DNA of 64,000 bases, from positions 12,147,048 to 12,211,047 of the forward strand of contig NC_079910.1 of assembly GCF_024868665.1 (NCBI RefSeq), written 5' to 3'. Below the pieces are notes generated by a model that searched no databases, was not told the origin of the DNA, and saw only the letters and a program-made list of their open reading frames with translations. The stretch is from Triplophysa rosa (lineage: Eukaryota; Chordata; Actinopteri; Cypriniformes; Nemacheilidae). The translations under genes were made by a program, and so were the position numbers. Each line of letters opens with the position of its first letter. Position 1 is the first letter of the stretch. Shown piece after piece: positions 22,501-36,417 of this stretch.

Positions 22501-24960
22501 TTGTCTTGAATTATTTGGATACTTAATTTGTCGGCCGCTTGGTTCCAAAGTTACCCTCTTCAAAGCTTCATTGCTTTGTTCTAGATTGCTGCTTAAACTG
22601 TCATTCATTTGTCATTTATCAAGAAGCTTATGTAAGAGTAAAAAAATAAATAAACCAGCAACAGATACATGTGGGTAACATTTATGTTGAATGAGAGAAA
22701 GATCTGGAGATTTGTAAGGTCTTTTAGAGGGCCATTGTTTTGCTTCAGATGTTGGGCCCTGTCTTGATAAATTTGACAACACTTTACTTACTTTATTTCA
22801 CTTTTCCACTGTTGTCCTGGACTACGGACATTTATTAAGTTGTAATGTTGAACCATTTCTGTACTCTTAATTTAGTAATATCTTCCTCTTCACACCTAAC
22901 CTGTCTCTGTTTATTCTTGTATTCATATATATTTTTGGTCTTGTTACCCCTGCAGCAGCTCCCCTTACCTCCTCCTATGAACAGTGAGAGATTTTAACTT
23001 GTATAATTAGTCTAATATTCTGTCTGTTAGTAATCTTAGACAAGAGTTGGTAACATTCTCAACAGTGAACCAAGAAATGTACTTACCATCTTTGGTATCA
23101 TTCAGTTGTGAAATTTTTACTTTTTAATGTTATTACAACTGCTACTCCTTTGACCGTTGCTACATTTAGTATTAAAATTTGCTTAGCAGAACTAGATATT
23201 TTTTAACTGTAATGATTGAGATTTTCCTCACCTGTATTTTGTATGGTATTGTTTCAAGCCACTTCACCATTATGATGTAATTGTCACCACTTCACCGTTA
23301 TGAATTTTTTCCATACTAATTTGAAATTCGAATGCCAAGTAATTTTAAGCAAACGTTACTCTGTTTTCCTGTACAAAACCGACTTTTGTTTGTGCAACTG
23401 GTTAATTTTTAACTAAAGTAAATTTTCGGAAGCTCCATTTCCAATTTAGTCTCTTTGTAGATCTCGCATACATAATATGCAGTTACACGGTTTCAGTAAA
23501 TTGATATATTAAATTACATATAATGTCCGTAATTGGATAAAATGAAAGAAAATGTGATGTTCACATCATCTTGGTGAATTGCGGCTAAATCTTGTATTGT
23601 CCAGTTTCACTGCTAAAATGAAGGTTTGTTTTGTCCTCTGAAGCTTGGACACAGCTTTTGATATTGATTAACCCTAGAACACTTCATTAACTCCCATGTA
23701 CATGTATTGTCTGTCTGAAATATGTAGCTTCAATGGTAGTCATCGATAGGTTAAGTGTGAACACATACTGTAACCATAAACACAAACAAACGCTATTTTG
23801 GTAAAGAGTTTTGCCTGTGCATTCCTGTAGATTTGTGTCTGGACCTCAGATCTGACTCTTGCTTTATAACTGTTACCCCCGTATCCTGGCTGTGTAACCC
23901 TTCACTCCACAGGACCACATGTGTGCTCTTAAATGATGCTGACAGGTTTCAATCCTCGTCTGATAACAGCAGTGTGTTGTGTACAGTGGCCCAATGACAT
24001 CCTACACTTTGTTTTTCTCTGGTTCCCCACTGCCGTGTAGCATGTGGCCTCCCTTAGCCCCACGACAGTCAAGTCAGCCAGTCCATTTGTAGGCAACACA
24101 TTCTGATGTCTATTCTTGGGAAACTGATCCGTTCATCAACACAAACCGCATTGATGCATGCATCAAGATCTCCGAAAAACTTGTGAAGTGAAGGGTAAAG
24201 TTCATTATTATTATTGCTGTTATGGTTATGATCGTTATTAACAATTTCTCATTTTTAGTATAAAGAAAGCACCTGATTGTTTGGAAAGAAACTTTCTTTT
24301 TAATTTGTCTTGCTGTTGTGGTCTGATTTCACATTGGATTGGGGGAAAGCCAAAAGGCTCAAGAGAGAGAGAGTCAAAGTCGGCAGTCATGTTTGTATGG
24401 TTGGGAAATGACTTCAGTGCTGAAATAAAATTTATTCTTTTAGTAAAACCGTGTTTTGGTTTTATTTCTCTCTGTCAGTTTCTAGAAAACAAAAAATTTA
24501 TTGCTGAAAGGTATTAAAATGAAAGTCTATTTGCTTGGTTATTATAAATTATTACTATTATATAACTATGCGTTTTACAACAGACTTTTTAGTACTGTAC
24601 TAGAACATCGTTGTAGTGCCACCTTTCATCTGTGCCACTGCCAAATAAATTTGTTGGCATACACTTATAATGACATACCATAACCAAGGAATCTGCTGGT
24701 ACACTTATGTTTATACAAATTAATTTGAGTGAGCAGTTTTGTTAAGAAGCACAGTAGCAGTTCTTATTATAAGGAGCTCATTTTTGCAGTGCATTTTTTT
24801 TACATTGCACGTGTTCAATTCATATAGACATGTAGTCATTAAAATCTCAACTTTCACCCCTGCAAGTTGTTGTGACGCAAGTTAACCTCGCATTTTAAAG
24901 TCAAGTAAATGATCCCTGAATAAAAGGAGGATCGGATCACTCAAGGGGCAGGTCATCCGA
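19561..24960 (+). other. fam120c: Probable long 3' untranslated region of fam120c, then intergenic DNA
   Basis: No coding exons are recognisable here, and the sequence is AT-rich with few transposon signatures. Candidate poly(A) signals AATAAA occur at 22340-22345 and 24424-24429, so a transcript end near 22.4 or 24.45 kb is possible. A compact hairpin is listed separately at 20269-20305. Where the UTR ends and intergenic DNA begins cannot be fixed from sequence. Confidence 0.35.
20269..20305 (+). other. Stem-loop in the presumed fam120c 3' UTR
   Basis: TAAAGACGCCTCTAAG, a CGTTT loop, then CTTAGAGGCATCTTTA: a 16-base stem with a single C-A mismatch. It is too short for a typical pre-miRNA. 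It could be an RNA structural element or a chance palindrome. Confidence 0.5.
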
Positions 24961-26700
24961 GGAGCATATCTGCGCGTCTGCAGCTCGTGTATCTCGGTTC
25001 TTGCTGGTGATGTAAGATGGCGGTATCATGTATTGTACAGTCACGGTCTCAGTTGAGCGAACCACCACGTTCCCTTTTCGTCCGGCATTGCCGCAGAGCC
25101 GTTATGTGTTATTCCGCTATAACGTGTATAGACGTTTCATTTGAATCTGGTGAGTTAGTTCGTTTTGCCATGCATTTTTCATCATATCGGGTGCGTTTGT
25201 GAGGCAACCGCCATTTTTCGTATTTGATAACATAACTTTAATAGTAGCTATGAGTTTAATGTCATGAGAAAATCAAGTAGTTTAAGCAAGCATGTGTACG
25301 TATTTATTTAAAAGGTCTGCCGACTAATAATGCCTTTTAAAGCGTTAAGTCTAAGTTAGGGTGTTGATCTGATATGTAAACTGGAATTTCATGGTAAAAG
25401 GCTGGGTAAAAATACGATTGCTGGTTTAAACTTAATCTGACTGCCAGACAGTCTATAGTTGACCCGAAACCCATCCACGTTTTAAACACATGAATATGAC
25501 ATGCATTCTGACGACGTGCTGTCTGTAAAGAGCCAGCTGTTGAGAGAAGTATTAAATTAGTATGCGAGTAAAAATAAAGAACATGTGATCGTCACACAAG
25601 ATTATTATGGTGTACAGTACATATGTTTAAGTGTGGGAATCACACGGGCATCATGTTTACTGTAACCCCAGGAGCTACTATAGAGACAGTTGTGTATACA
25701 CTATTGTGTAGTGTGTTTGTGGGACCGTTTTATACAAATGGATAGATTCGTGTTATTTTCATTCAAAGAACCGTCTGAAAGACAGCCTTGACAGGACTGT
25801 TGCATTTCTTGCATCATCATCACAAACAAAACACTGCATAATGGATATAACCAAGACTGTATTGTTTCAATGTTGTTTTTCTCTACTATTTCTAAATAAT
25901 TGTTCAGTAGGCTACGTGGTCTGTTTTTAGAGTCTAGATTTTTTTTCAATCTCAGTCATGAAAAACTAAATACTAACAGCATTTTGATTCTAAATCAAAT
26001 TGTCTTCTGCAGAGCAGCAGCACCAGATTAGAGACGTTTGTTTAATCTCTCAGTTGTTCATCATGACTCATATTGCAAAAGATGAATTGCATTGCCAGAA
26101 ATCTGCCTACAGTTCGTGGTATGCTGGTTTGACAAGGTTAATAGTGAGTTAAGGAATGACGACAACAATCTCTCGCTCTGGGATTTATGAAAATCAAATT
26201 AGCAATTGCAAAGGTGGTTCATTAAATTCGAACTAAAAACAGCACAAAATAAACAATTTATTTACTGACATGTATTTCTGCCTCTTCTCTTTACCCCTCA
26301 GGGCACCAGACAGAGGACGGCTGTATTGGGGGCTGTGGAATGAGGTAGTAGTTTGTATAGTTTGGGATCACACCAGATCTAGGAGATAACTATACAGCCT
26401 ACTGTCTTTCTCACAGCTGCTTCCTCACATCAGATACAACATACCTTCAGAAAACAGGATTTGTGGATAGCAGCATTTATGCAGTATTCTGTGTTGTGTT
26501 TCTAAGTGTGTACACTTAAACTTGGAGAGGTTTCAGTATAGAGATATAACTGCTTACCACAATGACTTTAACTTCTTGATCCACTGTTTTAAATAACATA
26601 ACTGTACTGTGTGTTATGGCTTAATATGTTCGTTGTCAGTCTATATGTTAGTGTATTTTATGACTGTGACAATATATAATAATAAATAAATGTGTAATTT
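24960..26700 (+). ncRNA. Putative spliced host transcript (pri-let-7)
   Basis: Inferred two-exon transcript carrying the let-7 hairpin. A CpG-bearing candidate first exon (about 24960-25149) ends in a strong donor, CTG|GTGAGT. A strong pyrimidine-tract acceptor, TTTACCCCTCAG, ends at 26301. Exon 2 contains the hairpin, and overlapping AATAAA hexamers at 26681-26690 could end the transcript. The ATG at 25017 would open a 59-codon ORF across this junction that stops inside the let-7 sequence. The upstream edge is a guess, and an additional exon starting near 26014 is possible. Confidence 0.5.
26331..26418 (+). ncRNA. let-7g: let-7 family microRNA precursor hairpin
   Basis: The 22-base mature sequence at 26341-26362 begins TGAGGTAGTAGTTTGTATAG. 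It carries the universal let-7 seed GAGGTAG and, from memory, equals zebrafish let-7g. The 3' arm at about 26390-26411 (CTATACAGCCTACTGTCTTT) has the usual let-7 passenger form and pairs with it. Flanking GGCTGTG and CACAGCT extend the stem. The loop region has the length and GATC-containing form usual for let-7. let-7 acts in Argonaute to repress differentiation- and growth-linked mRNAs. The hairpin and seed make this firm; the exact paralog letter is less sure. Confidence 0.95.
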
Positions 26701-26864
26701 TCTAACGCTTTGCTGTTCTTTATTAAAGAATAATTAGACTCATTTGTTTCATCTTGTTCCTCAAACCTCACTGATATCAGCTCAGATAAGTAAAATGATT
26801 TCTGAACAAAGTAAAAGGCCCCACGACGCGAGATTACATGCCAACTTTAGTAGACCACATTGTC

Positions 26865-27234
26865 TTAAAGTCCCTGTGAGCCCGGAAGTTGCGATCGTTT
26901 TCACTTCCGTATTTTGACGCATTTCTGAGTGAAATGGAATTTCTAATGGTGAAATTAGTGGGCGTTGCTTTCATCTTTCTCTGCGATTTGATTGGATGTA
27001 TAAAACAGCTGTTGCATTTTGAAATGGAACTGGCAGCAGACTGACAGTTGAAGGGGAGGAGTTAACGGATGCTCCGCCCAAGCCGTCTAACATATGTCAT
27101 TTAAGATGGATAGTCATTACAGGACGGAAGTGCATTTTCAGAATTACCCACATTGATAAACTATTTACAACAAACGCTACAATATTTCATGAAAAAATAG
27201 GCATTGTCATTTTTAATTTCACTGGGACTTTCAA
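26865..27234. mobile_element. MITE with TTAAAGTCCC ends, just upstream of hsd17b10
   Basis: The left end TTAAAGTCCCTGTGAG and right end CACTGGGACTTTCAA are inverted. The interior shares GATTGGATGTATAAAA, AATGGAACTG(A/G)CAG and GGAGTTAA...CCGCCCA with a second copy at 51627-51900, which shows it is an interspersed family. It ends about 245 bases before the hsd17b10 start codon. Confidence 0.75.
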
Positions 27235-27319
27235 GACTGCTTTAAATGCGTTAAGCACCATAAAATATGAACGATAACTTCTCATATTACGAATGACGAG
27301 CTCAGATTTCTTAACGAAG

Positions 27320-27479
27320 TGTAACTATTGGCCGAGCACATCCTGTGAAGTTGTCAATCAGATTTATTGTAGCCAATCACCGTAAAGGGCGTTGTCGCGT
27401 CCGTATATCCGATTGGCCCGAGTCGCGCTGACGCCTTGCGTGACGCCATCACTGGCATGCAAGCAATTGCAGCGTGAGT
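27320..27479 (+). promoter_or_regulatory. hsd17b10: Probable hsd17b10 promoter with CCAAT boxes
   Basis: Immediately upstream of the ATG are CCAAT boxes in both orientations (ATTGG at 27327-27331, CCAAT at 27374-27378, ATTGG at 27413-27417) and CRE-like TGACGCC motifs near 27430-27446. GC content rises here. This fits a TATA-less housekeeping promoter bound by NF-Y and CREB-type factors. The factor assignment is inference from motifs only. Confidence 0.5.
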
Positions 27480-29221
<1,742 letters not shown>

Positions 29222-29660
29222 AGGAAATGCTGGGAGAAAAGAAATAGTGGAGAGACTGAACACTGGGAAAACCTAAAAGTGGTCTATGGATGAATTTTCA
29301 ACATAATACAGTATAAAAAACTCAGGATTCTTTGTATGTAAGCATCACTGTATCACTGACGTCCTTTTTTACCTGATTTTTACACTCTTTAGTCTGGTAT
29401 TGATTTACTGACTGTATATATGCACCACTTGCTACTGTGATGCAATAGTGACTGTTCACATACATGTAGATGACATGTGTCCCTGTGGTAAAAACTGGAT
29501 TTGAAGAGATCACATCTTTTGACTAGGCCTGATTAATGTTTGAAAAATGCCTGAAGTGTAATAATACAATCATAAGAAGAGTTATGCTAAATAGTAGCTA
29601 TGTATTTGCTGAATGTCTTTTTGCGTGTAAAATAAAAATATGTAAAGCATAACTGAGTTA
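29222..29660 (+). terminator. hsd17b10: hsd17b10 3' UTR and poly(A) signal
   Basis: An AATAAA hexamer at 29631-29636 lies about 410 bases after the stop codon and is the best candidate poly(A) signal. A further AATAAA occurs near 29824. Confidence 0.5.
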
Positions 29661-31337
29661 TAATAAATATTTCGGTTGCAAACCTCTTCAGGGATCACTT
29701 GTACTGAACTGAAAATATTGCAAGATGGTACAATTAAAACACTGGAATAACAATACTGTCAAGTAATACATTTTAATTGTGTGATTCATACTGGCATATT
29801 CTGCTTGGTGTTTCTCTTGTTAAATAAAACTTTTTTAGTCGTTTATGGACAAATACCCCATGATTTTGTTCAGTAACTGGACCAATAGAGGGCAGCATCG
29901 AGCAGGACCGGAAGCTCACAGGGCTTTCTTTTTGCTTTTGGCCTTGTATATTGTGCATTAAATAAGACTATGACTAATATAAAACAGGCTTATCATTTAT
30001 TACAATGTTATTAGTAATTTGCTTTTTTTTAATCTAGCGACGTATTCTAAACACCAGTACATAACACTTCCACATAACTATTATATTATCAGTAAACTGT
30101 TTAAATGATCATTTTGGGGTGTAATATGGGTCTATAAACGCCATAGAAGACTTCCCAGAACCGACAAAGATAAATTAAACTCAAGTGTGCAAAATACTGG
30201 CAGTTGGGCACAAAGGTCCTGCTAAATCCTTTGCAGAACAGATTGACCGTAATTGAACAAAGTAAACCCAGATTGACGTAGTAAATCTGCTTTAAGCACA
30301 AACATAGCTGATTGATTCTTGTCCATTGAGTAACTGTTTACGCTGATTTATTTCTGCCTATCCTAAAAGTTTTGTCTATAAGACATATTAACACGTGGAT
30401 TATCTCAGATGACAAAGAATTAAAAAAAATATTTTTCTGTGTGTTTTTTGACATGCATCAATGCACAGATTTTTCCATCGATGAGCTGTATCAAAGCACA
30501 CCAATATAATATGGGTCAAATACACATTGCAGTCACTGCTTGATCAATCTCTAGTGTGTGTTAAAACAGATCAGGCCTCTGAGGAACAACATACATGATG
30601 AATGGTTTAATCACCAAGTAATGGTTATTGAGTGTCACTGTGTTGAATGACTTTACTTTGATGTGTTGTTACATCAGGTCATGGATTATTTGGGGAGGCT
30701 TTGATGGACAATTGCTGTCATCCCTTTTATTGTTGCATTGTTTGGAAAATGACTTCATTAACAATAGGCAAACACAGCAGACTTTGCAAGGTCAAATACA
30801 TTGAGGGATTGCAGGAAAGACAGCAATATGGTTTGGATAAAGCAGTCTGTTGTTTCAAGAGCAAACTAAAAGACCGATTATTCATCTTTTCTTAATATGT
30901 AGGCCTATTGGTTCTGTACATTATTTAATCCCCATGATTTTGCTATGACAGCAGCAAAAAAACAGCAGTCAACTTCATCTTTATCCTCTAGGGGGCAGGC
31001 TACACAAGCAGTCTACAAGCTGATTGGTGTTTGGAGAGGCATTCATTGACAGCTTGTACATGCTTCTTTTAATAAGCTGCTTCTAAAATTCTACCAAGAT
31101 ATCGAAAACACATCAATGCTTCATGTATATGTTATCAGTGTGTATCCCCATATCCCCCATATCTCTGCTAATCATTGGAACAGTACAAAGCACAACACAA
31201 GGACTCTGACTCTTTTAGAAAGATGGGGAACAGATGCAGAAAAGAGAAGAGACAGTGAGCTGGTTGTCATTTATCTGGGTCAGCACGACCGACCTCTTTT
31301 CTCCAGTCAAACATAAACATGCACATATATAAATCAG
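29661..31337. other. Intergenic DNA without recognised features
   Basis: No coding, RNA or transposon signature was recognised between the hsd17b10 3' end and the first desert MITE. Confidence 0.4.
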
Positions 31338-31648
31338 TTAAAGGGACAGTTCACCCACAAATGAAAATTCTGTCACCATTTACTCAGTCTCAGGTTGTTT
31401 CAAACCTGTATAATTTTCTTTGTTCTGCTAAACACAAAGGAGGATATTTGGAAGAATGTCAGTAACCAAACAGATCTCATCCCCCATTTACTGCCGGGAA
31501 AATAAAACTATGGGAGTCAATGAGGGATGAGATCGGTTTGGCTACTACTGACATTCTTCCAAATATCTTCCTTTGTGTTTAGCAAAACAAATTCAAACAG
31601 GTTTGGGACAATCAGAATTTTCCATTTTGTGGTGAACTATCCCTTTAA
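31338..31648. mobile_element. Angel-type MITE, nearly complete
   Basis: Both arms are well preserved: TTAAAGGGACAGTTCACCCA on the left and GTGGTGAACTATCCCTTTAA on the right. The centre carries the mirrored pair GGAAGAATGTCAGTAACCAA and CTACTGACATTCTTCCAAAT. Confidence 0.9.
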
Positions 31649-33073
31649 GAGACACCAGTGAGAACTATAGCTTTTAAAACGAGAAAAGTGTCATTGCTGT
31701 TGCTATAAGAAATGCTTTAATGTTTGCATGTTTACGCACACATGCAGAGGGGAAACAGGAGCCATTGTGAGGTTCCCCCTCATAAATATTCTCAGAAAAA
31801 AAACAATGTTATTTGTCATAGTGACAAAACAGTAAATTACTTTAAACCAGGTAAAATGTGTCCTGGACTTTTTTTGTGAGATTTGCTCTTATAGTTGAGC
31901 TGTATTTGATAAACTGCCAAGTCATTCACAGAAATAAACGACAGATATTCTGAAGACTTTCTGAATTGGGTGTTTGTTTCTAAACACGGCACACAGCGAC
32001 GTCCCACTGATACGTTCCATCTGTAAGCTCCAGAGAACGCTGCTAACAGAAGCCTTCCTCCTTGCGAAAGAAAGAAAAAAATCTTATGAAACTCAGGAAA
32101 TAATAAAACCTTCAAGGGCTGAATGTATCCACCGAAGAACCAGAAAAAAGTAGGATGATTCAAATGAGTCCCAGAGATCTCAGATGTCCGGGGCCAGTGG
32201 CGGGTTGGAATATGAGCACTATCATTCAATCCCACATTTACGATGCTTTTCACATCTGACAATACTATAACCCAGCCAGACAATGCTCATCTACTTCTTA
32301 TCCTTCATGGAAACAAATACATTGGTCTGAAACATTGGATATGGTGTCTTTCCGGGCCCTATTAGTGGTATTGTGTTGGTTTATCTGTTGAGCGCAGGCT
32401 ACAGTAACAGTCTTTGTGTTGAGGGAGGGTAATCCTCTATCTGTATGTGTGTTTGTGCCCGCTCGAGGGTTTGTTTGAGAAAGAGGAGGGAATCCACTAA
32501 TGCTGCCAGAGCTGGAGAAACAAATAAACACTGTGTGCCTCCAAACCAGCCATGACAGCGTAAATATTCCCACAACATTGGGTCTTTACAAGCGTAGACA
32601 CAAATAGAGCTATTATTCATGTCTGTTATGGTCCTTTGAAAACTTGGGACGCTTGCTGATTTGAACATAACGATTTGGACATACATGTACACCCTAATGT
32701 GTACAGTTATGGGATTTATTTTATATTGACAGGATGTTCAATTCAAGGGCCATTTCTCTCGCTGGGAGGTTTGTGTCGTTTTCATGGTGGGGTTTGAAAT
32801 AGCATGTGATCACAGCTTTGAGAGCATGATGATCCAGCACTCCTTTGGAAACACACATTTTTTGACTTCATCCACCACTTTATTGAAGCATGACCATAAA
32901 GCTGATAGAGGTGATTTGATTTAATCAGATATAACACTTTCACGCTAACAGTCTCTCATGAGTTTCAGACTCAGGTGTCATCACAACACTGTTGCTGAAA
33001 AAGCTTTCCGTCGGAAGTGTCTCTCACCATAACAGAATGATCTTACAGGAGATCACAGTCGCCACGGTGAGTG
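31649..33073. other. No supported gene
   Basis: A 148-codon open frame on the minus strand (31837-32283) has no recognisable family, and its composition matches non-coding surroundings. Confidence 0.35.
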
Positions 33074-33245
33074 TTAAAGGGATAGTTCACCCCAAAATGA
33101 AAGTTACTCAACCTCAATTTGTTCTGTTGAACACAAAGAAAGATATTTGGAAGAATGTTAGCAACTGACAGTTCTGGGGCACCTTTGAGACAGTTCTGGG
33201 GCACCGTTTTTCTACTATGGTAGTCAGTGATGCCCCAGAATTGTA
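33074..33245. mobile_element. Truncated Angel-type MITE
   Basis: It starts TTAAAGGGATAGTTCACCCC and contains GTTGAACACAAAGAAAGATA. The right terminus is missing. A short CAGTTCTGGGGCACC repeat occurs within it. Confidence 0.75.
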
Positions 33246-33829
33246 AAAACGTTTAAAAAGCCTTTAACGTAAAATCCATGTCATTTCATCAAACCTAAAA
33301 TTCATTTGAAAGGGAACTTATCGTCGCTGTCCTTTCAAAACCTGTTTTTCAAGAAATGCAACAAACACTGGACTTTGTCAAAGTTGACAACACTTTTAAA
33401 TACTTTTTATTGGTTATATATTTGCAGAACCCAGTGACAAACATAAAGGGGGATTTATGGCAAATAAAAATACCGAAATATGTAGATGCGACGTTTCAGA
33501 AAGACAGCAGTGATGTCGAATTTGTGTTAAGTTCAAATTTGTATAGCGTAGTGGTCAGCCAGCCACCAGGTATAGTGACAAGTTCACAAGTTATTTTGCA
33601 GACTAAAAGGATATTGCTTTTGCTTGGCTGTGTGTGTAAAAACTTTATGGATGAATGGAATGTCCCATTTGAAAAGCATGCCAAAGCAGATGACTGTATA
33701 ATGATAATATATTTTATGGACTGTAGGTGGCACCTATTATAAAGTTAGTTTAAAATGTAATAAAAAGTATTTCGACAACATAAACAAACAAACAGTACAA
33801 ACAACTTTGGGAGAAAACAGTCGTTTTTA

Positions 33830-33936
33830 TTCTTAATGTCATTCCAAACCAAAATTTCTTTCTTCTTCAGAACAAAAAGATATTTTGAAGAATGTTGGTA
33901 AAAAAATAAAATTGGCCCACATTGACTTCCATTGTA
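33830..33936. mobile_element. Angel-type MITE fragment
   Basis: Contains ATGTCATTCCAAACC, GATATTTTGAAGAATGTTGG and TTGACTTCCATTGT in family order. Only part of one arm remains. Confidence 0.75.
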
Positions 33937-34096
33937 CGCTCTCAGTAAAAAAGATACAAAAGCTGTACACTTCGCACCTGAAGAGTGCGTATTAGTACAT
34001 ACTGGTATATACTGTATACATATCTGTACGTAAATGGTACATATTAGGACTTTTTTAAAGGGTGACAGCTTTTTTACATTTTATCTGAGAGTGTAT
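33935..34096. mobile_element. Short MITE with CTCTCAGTAAAAAAG ends
   Basis: The left end ACGCTCTCAGTAAAAAAGAT...AAAGCTGT and the right end GACAGCTTTTTTACATTTTA...CTGAGAGTGT are inverted. The interior has repeated GTACATA units, as in a common cyprinid repeat family. Confidence 0.75.
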
Positions 34097-34465
34097 GAAC
34101 ACATAACCACTGAGACATTTCTCAGAATCGTCCTGTGTGTTCTACTATTATTACATTTTAAACCAACTTTATAATAGGTGCCACCTACAGTCCATAAAAT
34201 ATATTATCATTATACTGTCATCTGCTTTGGCATGCTTTTCAAATGGGACATTCCATTCATCCATAAAGCCTTTTATACACACAGCCAAGCAAAAGCAATA
34301 TCCTTTTAGTCTGCAAAATAACTTGTACATTTAATTACCAGCCACATCTGGAGCGTGAACACTGAAACTTTGTTAACAAGAACATATTGACATAAAGTGT
34401 CTAGATCCACAGCTACATTTTTAAGTTCAGAGAGTTGTGAAGTTTTTCTCCTTTCGGCCAACTAA

Positions 34466-34974
34466 GCTAAATCACACGTAACACGTAAAATTGCAAAAAT
34501 TTAAGTGTGGGAACAAAAGATGCATTCTATCTAAAAGCGAGTGCTCACCCAGACCTGCCTGAAACGCCTCGTGTAACCACACCCCCACAAATCTACGTCA
34601 GTTCGTGGTATGATTTGACTAAGACCGCCCAAATGTAAACGCAAGTAAGGTGGGCGTACCTGTCAGTACAATTGCTTTGGAACCTGATGTTCCAAATATG
34701 GTAAGAGGCGTCACATTTCCGTCACATGCTTGCAGTATTCCACCAATCACTGCGCACTGGTTAACTGGCCAATCATAGCACACCTCGCTTTTCAGAGCCA
34801 TGAGCTTTGTAAAAAATCCACGCGTTTCAGAGAGGCGGTGCAAAGAGGAGATGCAAACATGCACGGTATGTGGAAAATACAGCGTTTTTGAACCTTAGAT
34901 CGTGTATACACATTTCATTACATCTAAAACAAACCATAATATTTGTTTTAGCCGTGTCATATGACCCCTTTAAG
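34466..34974. mobile_element. MITE ending CATATGACCCCTTTAA
   Basis: The right end GTGTCATATGACCCCTTTAA is the complement of the left end of a second partial copy at 54604-54745 (TTTAAAGGGGTCATATGGCG). Both copies share AAAATTGCAAAAATT(T)AAGTGT and AAGATGCATTCTATCTAAA. The left boundary is approximate. Confidence 0.65.
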
Positions 34975-36185
34975 AAACCCTTATCCCCAGCAGAGAGTAG
35001 GAAGAGCTTCGGACCATGAACCATCTTCCATTCATAGCAGCTTCTGCTCAATTTCTTTGTATTTCATAGACATCATTATCACAGCATGTATGATTGTCTG
35101 AGACGCAGTCAGCGAGACTTCATTAGCAAGCAGTTTTGTCTAGAGTGCGTTACCCAAAGGAGCCTGAGCCGCGGCCAAATTCAGTCTATCCGTTAATTCC
35201 TTCAGCTGGGTGCAGTTCTCACAAATTTCCCCTTGAGAGTGTGAATCTCTGTAAGAGCAGCTATTAAATGCATTACGGCTGCTCTGTTAGACGAAGCTCG
35301 TCTGGAATTCCAAAAATTCTAAAGTTCAGGATAAATTATTCATAGCTTCATGTCATGACCGAAGTACAGCATACACAGGCATCAATCCTGTCTTTGTGAT
35401 TCATAGCAAACGTATATTGTACACTGCGTATACGCACAACTACTTTATGCCGAATGTGACTTTGGTGTGGCACCCTTAGAGATCGATGAAATTATCTATA
35501 CGCAAGTCTTGCACCTTTTTTCTCCAGCATCTCATTTCACAAGCGCTCACACATCACCTCCGCACATCTCAAATGTAATAAAACTCGTAATAATATTGGA
35601 TGGCATTGATAATCACCTCGGAGAGCAATGCGAAAACCTGCAGCTGAATATAAAACACTTTTGCTCTAGTTTGTAACACTTGTGTGTCCAATCAATTTTA
35701 ATATATTATAATCTATTCAAACAGAGGCTCAATTATGCAAAAGAGTCAGAGTCAGATAAATCTCATACAGGACGCACCAGTGAGCCTCAAAACAGCCATC
35801 AGCACACTAAGGGCTAACATGACAGCCAACAAATATACTTACATAATGACTAAATTTGATTGTGTCTATGCAGATACAATGGAATTCACAGCTAGATATT
35901 CTTTATGGCCATGTGTTCTTTATTTTGTATATGTTGTAAATTATGTCAAAGTCTCACTTTGTATTTTTGTCTTAAGCTACACTAGTGTCATTCAGGGAAC
36001 TGTTTTGGGGTCTTGCAATAACAACAAAGTAATAATGTGGTCATATGAAGGGGGTGTTGAAATCTTGTTTTCTGACAATACTTCATGACTTGCTTTCTCT
36101 GAAATGTTTTTCTTCATTTAAATCGGATACGAAATCTGAGTGAAATACTTACAAATGTTACACACTTACATCGTAAAGCTTTATA
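34975..36185. other. No recognisable gene or repeat
   Basis: A 117-codon frame at 35735-36088 has no family resemblance. Nothing else stands out. Confidence 0.35.
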
Positions 36186-36206
36186 TGGTGACATGCATTT
36201 GTGCAA

Positions 36207-36330
36207 TAGGGCTGTCACAATATCATTTTTAACTACACGGTTATCTTGGTCAAAAGAATTCACAATAGAAATATCATATAATGATATCTATTGATTTTTA
36301 AAATTATGATATCAGTCAAATCCATCTTTA
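36207..36330. mobile_element. hAT-like terminus fragment
   Basis: AATAGGGCTGTCACAATATC followed by repeated ATATCAT/ATGATAT motifs is typical of a degraded hAT end. No partner end is visible. Confidence 0.4.
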
Positions 36331-36417
36331 GTTTTGTCTTCTTTTTTTGTCCCAAGAATCACATTCAAAATACAAGCATATAGGGAGGCAGAGAGAGTTC
36401 ATAACCATTGTGGCTCT

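Larger units (their letters stand above)
33587..34326. repeat. Near-perfect inverted duplication, about 182-bp arms with 376-bp spacer
   Basis: The left arm 33587-33768 matches the complement of 34145-34326 over its whole length with only a handful of differences (for example TGACTGTATAATG versus TGACAGTATAATG). The arms carry no ORF or RNA gene that I recognise. The spacer contains an Angel fragment (33830-33936) and another MITE (33935-34096). Confidence 0.85.

Noticed and set aside
26014..26100. Possible extra exon of the let-7 host after CTGCAG
   Set aside because: The acceptor is acceptable but no matching donor or conserved content could be shown.
26400..27000. Search for a miR-98 or second let-7 hairpin next to let-7
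   Set aside because: No further GAGGTAG-containing hairpin was seen by eye on the plus strand.
31837..32283. 148-codon minus-strand frame
   Set aside because: No recognisable domain, no splice partners, and composition like the surrounding non-coding DNA.
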